Source: Roseiarcus sp963730555 (GTDB lineage: Bacteria; Pseudomonadota; Alphaproteobacteria; Rhizobiales; Beijerinckiaceae). Taken from it: 64,000 nucleotides of DNA. The notes beneath the pieces were generated by a model. That model was not told the DNA's origin, ran no database searches, and saw nothing but the letters and a program-made list of their open reading frames with translations. Where the stretch lies: positions 62,001 to 126,000 of the forward strand of contig CAVSSS010000017.1 in NCBI GenBank assembly GCA_963730555.1, in the 5' to 3' direction. Below, piece by piece: positions 58,601 to 64,000 of this stretch; within the stretch, counting starts at the first letter, position 1, and the number at the start of each line of letters is the position of its first letter. Both the position numbers and the translations under genes were made by a program.

Positions 58601-61131
58601 AAGTCGACGCCAACCCGGCGAAGGTATTCGAGACCGACCTCCACGGCGCGGTCGCTCTGGTCGAGCGTGGTATAGAGTGTCATCCGCAGGCAAGCGACGG
58701 CCGCTATGTCAACAAGGTTTGCCGCACGTCTCGACAAGACGGAAAGCCGTTCCTCAGCGGACGCCAAACGACCCGTCAAATATTCGCACTCAGCCAAATT
58801 GAGCTCGAGGTCGAAGGCCAATCGGATCCTCTGCTCTCGTTCCCTTTCTCCCAGCAAGCCGTAGCCTTTGGTGAAATATTGCAAGGCTGCCGAGTAAGCC
58901 GCCGCCGACTTTGCACGCTTGCCCGCAAGCAAATTGAGCTCAGCGACCTGCTCGCGCTCCTTTGGCGTTGTGATCCACGCCGCGCCGCCATTCAATTGAT
59001 TTACAGTATCGAATATCTCTTCATCGCGCTTGTCCGGTGCGGTCTCCGACGCGAGCAATCGGCCAATTCGAAGGTGAGCCAGGGCGCGGTCGTGTTCTGG
59101 GATTAGCGCATAGGCTGCCTCTTGAACGCGGTCATGGATAAACACGTAGGCGCCGTCCAGGCGATAGATGAGACCGGTCCGGACCGCTTGCCAGAGCGCC
59201 GCATGGACCGCCTCTTTCTCCGTTCCGGAAATGAGGTCTATCGTGGAAACCGCAGCCACGCTTCCAAGGCAGGCCAGTAATCCCAAGGCTTCTCGCGTCG
59301 CTTTGGGCAGACGATTCATCTTCGCGGCCATAAGATCTGCGATGTTGGCGGTGAACCCCTTCGCGCGGATCCGATCGACATCCCACTTCCAGGCGCGCTC
59401 GTCCGAGTCGAAGGCAAGCATGCCTTCCTCCGCCAGGGCGTCGATAAATTGATTGACGAAAAACGCATTGCCTGCGGTTTTCTCAAACACCAGCTTGGCG
59501 AGCGGCCGCACATGTACCGGTTCCGTCCGCAACGCGTCGGCGATGAGCCGTCTGACATCTTTGGGCGTGAGAGGCCCGAGCGCGATCTCTTGGACACTCG
59601 TTCCAGCGCCGCGGATCCGCTCCAGTGTCCGCACGAGCGCATGAGAGGGGTCAAGTTCGTTGGCCCGGTAGGCGCCAATCAACAGGACATGCCGCACGTC
59701 CGGTTCTGCTACCAAGTGCTCAAGGAGTTCGAGGGTCGCAGCATCCAGCCATTGCAAATCGTCCAGGAACAGCGCGAGAGGATGCTCTGGCTGGGCGAAA
59801 GGGCTGAGGAAGCGCCGGAAAACCATCTGGAATCGATTCTGCGCCTGTTGGGGCGGCAGATCCGGGATCGGAGGCTGCTCCCCGACAATGGTCGCGAGCT
59901 CGGGAATCAGAGTGACCATGAGATGGCCATTGGGGCCGAGCGCCTCGAGCAAAGCCTGCCGCCAACGGTTTAATTCCGTCTCGTCCCGGCCAAGAATGCG
60001 ACGAACGAGACTTTGAAACGCCTGCGCCAAGGTCGCATAAGGGATGTCACGTTTGTACTGATCGAATTTCCCCGCCGCGAACAAGCCTCGGGGCGGCGCC
60101 ACCAATTTGCTGAACTCGCTAACGACGGAGGACTTGCCGACACCGCCATGGCCCGACACCAAAATGAGTTCAGCCCTTCCGTGTGCGGCAACACGATCAA
60201 ACGCGGCGACAAGAGCGTCTACCGCCAACTTGCGTCCATAGAGCTTTTCCGGGATCAGCAGCCTGTCGGGCATATCACGGGCGCCGATAGGAAAGGGGTC
60301 AATTCGCCGGTGCGTCACCCACGAAGTGAGGCATGTGCGCAGATCCGCCTCGAGGCCCGCGGCGGTCTGAAACCGATCCTCTGGCGACTTTGCGAGGAGC
60401 TTCAAGATGATGGCCTCGATGGGGCCGGGAATCCCGCCGGTCAGCTCGCTTGGCGGAGTCGGTGGCCGGGCGATGTGGCAATGGATCCATTCCAGTGGAT
60501 CGGATGCGGAGAACGGAAGCGATCCCGTGATCGTCTCGTAAAGGGTGATGCCGCAGGCATAGAGATCGCTGCGCGAATCAATCGACCGGTTCATGCGGCC
60601 GGTCTGCTCGGGCGCCATGTAAGCGAGCGTTCCCGCGATTGCTTCGGTCGATCCCGGCGTCTGGCGCTCGCGTGGGAGGTGAGATGCAATGCCGAAACCC
60701 GTCAGCCAGACCGCCCAGGTCGCGCTGTTGACGAGGATATTGGCCGGCTTGATATCTTTGTGGATGAGGCCTTGCCTGTGGAATCTCGCCAGCGCAGCCG
60801 CCATACCGATGGCGAAGCGCAAAAATGAAGCGATCTCCCAAGGCTGCCCCACAAGCCGCAGCAGCGGCTCTCCACCGGGGTCCTCGCTCAACAGCGTAAG
60901 CCGCCCCTTGTCAGTCACGAGCCTCAGGGGCCGCGCGGCCCAGGTAGGATCGAGCTCGTCCCGAAGCTTGAGAGCGTGTTGCAACCGCGCAGCAGCTCCG
61001 GGCGACGCCGGATTGGTTATGGGCATGTGGGAGAGGACTGATAATGACTCGCCGTCCGGGACGGCCCGGGACAGGACGAACTCCCCATCCTCGCACAGAA
61101 TCTCAGACCCGTGTGGGGCCAACTCCGTCAT
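55639..61131 (-). CDS. Ser/Thr kinase-AAA ATPase-GAF-PAS-histidine kinase hybrid
   Basis: 1830 residues, intact over 5.5 kb. A Ser/Thr kinase (~1-270) has GLIHKDIKPANILVNSATWA and LAYMAPEQTGRMNRSIDSRS. An AAA_16 ATPase (~300-560) has ILVSGHGGVGKSSVVSEFSK (Walker A) and ALFLDDLQWLDAATLELLEH. A long TPR-like helical stretch runs to ~1300. Then a GAF (~1310-1450), a PAS (SVPVGVVLVGSDRRYVAANP, ~1460-1580), phospho-His in GELTASIAHEINQPLAAIVT (~1614), and a HATPase (LLNLIMNGVEAM, VVRDTGTGFDPAV). Such trifunctional proteins join two kinase types, but their inputs are unknown. It is divergent from a FixJ-type regulator, its likely partner. Confidence 0.9.
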   Translation of the reverse strand: MTELAPHGSEILCEDGEFVLSRAVPDGESLSVLSHMPITNPASPGAAARLQHALKLRDELDPTWAARPLRLVTDKGRLTLLSEDPGGEPLLRLVGQPWEIASFLRFAIGMAAALARFHRQGLIHKDIKPANILVNSATWAVWLTGFGIASHLPRERQTPGSTEAIAGTLAYMAPEQTGRMNRSIDSRSDLYACGITLYETITGSLPFSASDPLEWIHCHIARPPTPPSELTGGIPGPIEAIILKLLAKSPEDRFQTAAGLEADLRTCLTSWVTHRRIDPFPIGARDMPDRLLIPEKLYGRKLAVDALVAAFDRVAAHGRAELILVSGHGGVGKSSVVSEFSKLVAPPRGLFAAGKFDQYKRDIPYATLAQAFQSLVRRILGRDETELNRWRQALLEALGPNGHLMVTLIPELATIVGEQPPIPDLPPQQAQNRFQMVFRRFLSPFAQPEHPLALFLDDLQWLDAATLELLEHLVAEPDVRHVLLIGAYRANELDPSHALVRTLERIRGAGTSVQEIALGPLTPKDVRRLIADALRTEPVHVRPLAKLVFEKTAGNAFFVNQFIDALAEEGMLAFDSDERAWKWDVDRIRAKGFTANIADLMAAKMNRLPKATREALGLLACLGSVAAVSTIDLISGTEKEAVHAALWQAVRTGLIYRLDGAYVFIHDRVQEAAYALIPEHDRALAHLRIGRLLASETAPDKRDEEIFDTVNQLNGGAAWITTPKEREQVAELNLLAGKRAKSAAAYSAALQYFTKGYGLLGEREREQRIRLAFDLELNLAECEYLTGRLASAEERLSVLSRRAANLVDIAAVACLRMTLYTTLDQSDRAVEVGLEYLRRVGVDFPPHPTDEDVQQEYDRFWRHLGDRAIGALVDLPVTRDPDCIATLEVLALTVPAANFTDENLFCVAVARMASLSVEHGNDDASCHAYVWLGMILRSRFGNFEAGFRFGRLGIDLVERQGLDRFKARVYSDFGHLINPWTRHLRDGVDWVRRALLTAQTNGDLTFASFAGNSLTMLLLASGEPLGDVQREVENGLEFARKVRFGLFADIMTGQLELIRALRGLTSDLSSFGDETFDERRFQQHLETDPRLAFAACWYWIRKLQARFHANDYAGAVAAADRAQTLMWKSSPFFEAAEYHFYAALARAAASDSSPGHVQRRTRDALSAHRLQLETCAQHCPENFANRAALVRAEIARLEGHDADAMRLYEQAIRSARDNGFVQNEALANELAANFYAALGFETISHAYLRNARSCYIRWGADGKVRQMDEANPHLLQQLAPSQPAATIGTAVEQVDVGTMIAAAQAVSGEIVLDRLIEILLTIAVKNAGAQRGLLILLEGDRPRIEAEAKVDQKTVKVTVRREAVTQADIPESLLHYVVRTRQSVILDNALAQDPFSTDDYTREKRARSVLCLPLLKQAKLIGVLYLENNLASHVFTPARISLLELLASQAAISLENARLYGELTMSEERWRKLFESVPVGVVLVGSDRRYVAANPAFQKMTGYSEAELLRLSPTDITHEDDRAETEAIVAAYAAGLPYYREHIVKRYRRKDGGVTWAEIDGFLAPAQRGARFLAGVSVDITERKLAEEALRDARADLERMARLTTMGELTASIAHEINQPLAAIVTQSEAAQRFLKRDEPDLDEVQDALACIARDGMRAGDVIRGLRALARKSAPQLTRLDIDDVIREVLALARGELVRHDVVLRTELSSDERPVLGDRVQLQQVLLNLIMNGVEAMRETERTRELSVSSMLAEPGSSVLVVVRDTGTGFDPAVAERMFQPFFTTKPDGTGMGLTICRSIVEAHGGRLWVSPRAPHGADVHFTVPQWAEQ

Positions 61132-61700
61132 GCCGCGGCCTTTTTAATTCCTCCGCGTGTACGATGCCGGGGCCTACAACAAAGTCGTCGATGGGACTCG
61201 ACGCGGCGCGTGGCCGAGACCGTAAATCGCAACCAAAACTCTTAATTGTGCTTGGGAGTTGGCGCAAGCCAGCCGGTCACTGTTCTGGCTACTGATTCCG
61301 CGATTCCGCACCGACTCGGGTCGCGTATCGCGGCGTTCTGGCGGCGCGAAATCTCCGCGGCTTCAAGGTAACCTCGCAATACCCGGATTGCCACCGGAGC
61401 GTCACCCTCGCTCATATTGCGCTTAAGTGACCGGATACCGGCTAGTCAGACAGATCTTGTAAATTTTGACGCCGGCGGGTCAAGATATTGCGCCCTTGAC
61501 TCACTTTCCCGCTGGGAAAAACGAGCTGTTGCCAGTGAGCCCGACTTGGGCAAAGTTCAATGCCGATCTCGCCAGCGTCCGACCCGAGAGGACGACCAAT
61601 TTGCTGATTGATCATCGAAGCCAAGGCGGACGTTCGTGCTTCCCAGACGCAGGGGTTGCGCAGTTCAGTTGCTCCAGCCTCGGCTCGTGAGGACGTTCTC
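61132..61700. promoter_or_regulatory. Divergent region between giant kinase and FixJ-type regulator
   Basis: 570 bp that must carry promoters for both genes. No gene or clear -35/-10 pair was found. The regulator frame is open upstream to 61608 without family content. Confidence 0.4.
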
Positions 61701-62378
61701 GTGACGCAGCGAAGGCCATCTAAAACTATTGACGCGCCTGAGGCGCCAGTCATCCTCGTCGTCGATGACGACCCATCGCTCCGCGAGGCGCTGGGCCGCT
61801 TGTTTCGATCCGTCAACCTTGAACCAAAATTGTTCTCCTCGGTGGCGGACTTATTGCTGCACAAGTTTCCAGATGTTCCATGCTGCCTCGTGCTCGACAT
61901 CAGACTGCCCGGAGTGAGCGGCCTCGACTTCCAGACCCAGCTGGCCAACTCAAACATTCATCTCCCGATTATCATGATGACGGGCCATGGAGACATTCCG
62001 ATGTCCGTCAGAGCGATGAAAGGAGGAGCTGTCGATTTCCTGACGAAGCCGTTCCGCGATCAGGACATGCTCGATGCTGTCGCGCAAGCGATCGAACGGG
62101 ATCGGAAGCGACGGAATAGCGACAAGGCGCTTGCCGAATTGCGCGAGCGTTTCGAGTCGCTCACGCCGCGCGAACGAGAGATCATGGCGCTTGTGACGGC
62201 TGGGCTCATGAACAAACAGGTGGCGGGAGAGCTCGGGCTGAGTGAGATCACCGTCAAGATCCATCGAGGTCACATTATGAGGAAGATGAGCGTACGATCC
62301 TTGGCTGACCTCGTCAGGGCAAGCGAAGCCCTCGAGCTGCATCAGCCGGCGAAATCGACGCCGCGGACGTCCGGTTAG
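61701..62378 (+). CDS. FixJ/TodT-type response regulator (receiver plus LuxR HTH)
   Basis: 225 residues from GTG 61701, with GAGGA seven bases before it. The receiver has VILVVDDDPSLREALGRLFR, CCLVLDIRLPGVSGLDFQTQ (phospho-Asp), IIMMTGHGDIPMSVRAMKGG and VDFLTKPFRDQDMLDAV (Lys). The DNA-binding domain has FESLTPREREIMALVTAGLM and ELGLSEITVKIHRGHIMRKM. It activates target genes when phosphorylated, probably by the divergent giant kinase (inference from layout). Confidence 0.9.
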   Translation: MTQRRPSKTIDAPEAPVILVVDDDPSLREALGRLFRSVNLEPKLFSSVADLLLHKFPDVPCCLVLDIRLPGVSGLDFQTQLANSNIHLPIIMMTGHGDIPMSVRAMKGGAVDFLTKPFRDQDMLDAVAQAIERDRKRRNSDKALAELRERFESLTPREREIMALVTAGLMNKQVAGELGLSEITVKIHRGHIMRKMSVRSLADLVRASEALELHQPAKSTPRTSG

Positions 62379-62908
62379 CCCTCTTCCGCCCAATCCAGGG
62401 GGATTTTCGCAAGCACACCCAATCGATATCGCTGTTGCTTGCGGCATCGCGCAAATGAACTTGTGCTTGGGCGCCGCCGCGGGATGTAAATCTACGCGAT
62501 AACGCCTCGAGTGACAGGGTTACGTCTTTCAGATCTCACCATTGGAGATTGAGTTGTGCGGGCAAATCCAGGCTCCGCAATCAGATTCGCTCAGCCTAGT
62601 GATGGGTGCAGCGCACAATAATTGCATCGCCGGGGCTACGAAATCCAGCGCGGCGCGGTCATGTGCCCAAACGCAATGAGAAACTCCAATGCCAAACCTT
62701 CGTCTGACGATCTCAAACCTAGGTGTGGTTGCAACAGACTGACGTACTGTCTGCCAAAACCCAATGGGAATAGCGGGGTAGGCGCGGAGGGCGTTAATCT
62801 CACCATTGTCGTCGCATTACGGACAGAGCCGAACTTCCAGTTCGAAAGAATTGCGTGCGCTGATTGCAGCCGACAAAGGACCTCGGCAGACCCCAACGAG
62901 GAAATGTC
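62379..62908. other. Intergenic region, nothing recognised
   Basis: 530 bp before the aldo/keto reductase. An ORF of ~96 codons (62622-62912) has no family features and overlaps the next start. No terminator is apparent after the regulator. Confidence 0.4.
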
Positions 62909-63928
62909 ATGAACTCAGAGATCAAGCCGAGCAACGCCGAGATGGAATATCTCACCGCGCCCTTCAAAGTCTCGCGGATTGCGTTGGGCACCTGGGCGAT
63001 CGGTGGATGGATGTGGGGTGGAACCGACGAGGCAGAGTCAATCCGCACCATTCATGAGGCTGTCGATCGCGGGATCACGCTGATTGATACGGCGCCGGCC
63101 TATGGCTTCGGCCGCTCTGAGGAGATTGTGGGCAGGGCGCTGGCCGAGGGGGGGCGGCGCAAGCAGGTCCTTATTGCGACCAAGGTCGGTCTTGACTGGA
63201 AAGACGGACAGCCTTTCCGCAACGCCAGCAAGGCGCGCATTCACAAAGAGATCGAGGATTCGCTAAGGCGGCTGCGGACCGATGCCATCGACATCTATCA
63301 GGTGCATTGGCCCGATCCCAACGTACCGATCGAGGAAATCGCGGCTGCGATGGCCGACTTGCGCCGCGCCGGCAAGATTCGGGTAATCGGCGTCAGCAAT
63401 TTCAATCCGGCGCAGATCGAATCCTTCCGCAAGGTTGCAACGGTGCAAACGGTGCAGTCGCCCTACAATCTGTTTGAACGCGCCATCGAATACGACGTCC
63501 TCCCTTATTGTCGGGACAAAGATATCGTCACTTTCGCCTACGGGGCCTTGTGTCGGGGTCTCCTCTCCGGCCGCATGACAGCTCAGACGCGGTTTGCGGG
63601 CGATGATCTGAGAAAGCACGATCCGAAGTTCGAGGCTCCCCGTTTTGCGCAATATCTGCGAGCGGTTGAGAGGCTCGACCGCTTCGCGCAGGCCAACTAC
63701 GGAAAGCGAGTCATTCATCTCGCATTGCGCTGGGTCCTCGACCGGCAGGAAAGGACGGTTGCGCTTTGGGGCGCGCGCCGGCCGGACCAACTCGCCCCGA
63801 TCACGGGCCTTTCTGGCTGGCATATAGACGCGTCCGCCGCGGCCGAGATCGATCGGATCGTTTCAGAAACGATCGTGAAGGCGGTGGGTCCAGAATTCAT
63901 GGCGCCCCCCGTTCGGCCAGCAGCCTAA
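62909..63928 (+). CDS. Aldo/keto reductase
   Basis: 339 residues from ATG 62909, with AACGAGGAA upstream, intact. ALGTWAIGGWMWGGTDEAES and LIDTAPAYGFGRSEEIVGRA (catalytic Asp and Tyr), VLIATKVGLDWKDG (Lys), DIYQVHWPDPNVPIEEIAAA (His) and RVIGVSNFNPAQIESFRKVA are the AKR barrel signatures. RWVLDRQERTVALWGARRPD is the cofactor-binding end. It reduces aldehydes or ketones with NADPH; the substrate is unknown. Confidence 0.9.
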   Translation: MNSEIKPSNAEMEYLTAPFKVSRIALGTWAIGGWMWGGTDEAESIRTIHEAVDRGITLIDTAPAYGFGRSEEIVGRALAEGGRRKQVLIATKVGLDWKDGQPFRNASKARIHKEIEDSLRRLRTDAIDIYQVHWPDPNVPIEEIAAAMADLRRAGKIRVIGVSNFNPAQIESFRKVATVQTVQSPYNLFERAIEYDVLPYCRDKDIVTFAYGALCRGLLSGRMTAQTRFAGDDLRKHDPKFEAPRFAQYLRAVERLDRFAQANYGKRVIHLALRWVLDRQERTVALWGARRPDQLAPITGLSGWHIDASAAAEIDRIVSETIVKAVGPEFMAPPVRPAA

Positions 63929-63960
63929 TGCCACCTAAACGCGCATCGATGGAGAGCGAC

Positions 63961-64000
63961 ATGCTCGACTGCGTAACGCTGAGGATGAAGGACCTCGGTC
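63961..64000 (+). CDS. Start of an unidentified gene, cut by the window edge
   Basis: ATG 63961 follows ATGGAGAGCGAC, a fair ribosome site, and opens MLDCVTLRMKDLG before the window ends. Thirteen codons are too few to identify. It lies 32 bp behind the aldo/keto reductase on the same strand. Confidence 0.35.
   Translation, partial: MLDCVTLRMKDLG

Noticed and set aside
1..64000. CRISPR array, prophage or integrative element
   Set aside because: No regularly spaced repeats, Cas genes, phage structural genes, integrase or tRNA-flanked att sites were seen.

Overview
The window is high-GC DNA whose gene families (FixJ-type response regulators, AtzE/AtzG/AtzF amidohydrolases, IS66 and IS630 elements, EmrAB and RND pumps, one very large kinase/histidine kinase hybrid) point to an alphaproteobacterium, most likely Hyphomicrobiales in the broad sense. 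This is inferred from gene content; there is no rRNA or other marker to confirm it.

Region by region. 1-4.4 kb: fatty-acid oxidation (crotonase, acyl-CoA dehydrogenase), the tRNA t6A synthase TsaC and a LysR regulator. 4.4-7.5 kb: an operon of exported proteins (cupin-like, PQQ-type beta-propeller, cupin-like) flanked by copies of the 3' end of a flavodoxin-fold oxidoreductase gene. 7.4-18.8 kb: a catabolic cluster with an NMT1-type binding protein, a cytosine-deaminase-like amidohydrolase, a FAD oxidase, an NAD(P)H oxidoreductase, RidA, creatininase, allophanate hydrolase (AtzF), AtzG, AtzE, a 5-formyl-THF cyclo-ligase-like protein and a 2-oxoglutarate dioxygenase. It looks like breakdown of a nitrogen heterocycle through carboxybiuret-type intermediates to allophanate. 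18.8-23.1 kb: araBAD, then a truncated sugar-ABC ATPase. 23.3-29.8 kb: a locally AT-richer acylation cassette. SGNH protein, a 37-residue peptide and an MBOAT lie on one strand; fatty acyl-AMP ligase, acyl-CoA dehydrogenase and acyl carrier protein lie divergently on the other, closed by a strong terminator. It parallels the Gram-positive dlt operon (activation enzyme, carrier, MBOAT, DltX, SGNH/DltD), including a tyrosine-containing C-terminal end on the micropeptide, and is the best candidate here for an undescribed system. 30.4-31.6 kb: an IS630 element. 31.8-46.6 kb: mostly intact metabolic and efflux genes (GH15 glucoamylase, two carbonic anhydrases, EmrAB, VOC protein, 3-hydroxyisobutyrate-dehydrogenase-like protein, RND pump with adaptor). 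46.6-54.3 kb: decaying signalling and hydrolase genes interrupted by an intact IS66 element with an exact 8-bp target duplication. 54.5-64 kb: a sugar-binding protein, an 1830-residue Ser/Thr kinase-AAA-GAF-PAS-histidine kinase, a divergent FixJ-type regulator, and an aldo/keto reductase.

Nearly every gene from 0.5 to 27 kb carries one or more single-base frameshifts, with no in-frame stops noticed. Genes from 27.7 to 46.6 kb, the 5.5-kb kinase gene and the IS66 genes are mostly clean. The frameshifts may be assembly errors confined to one part of the sequence or real decay. Broken genes are listed as pseudogenes across their full span, and functions are read from the joined frames.
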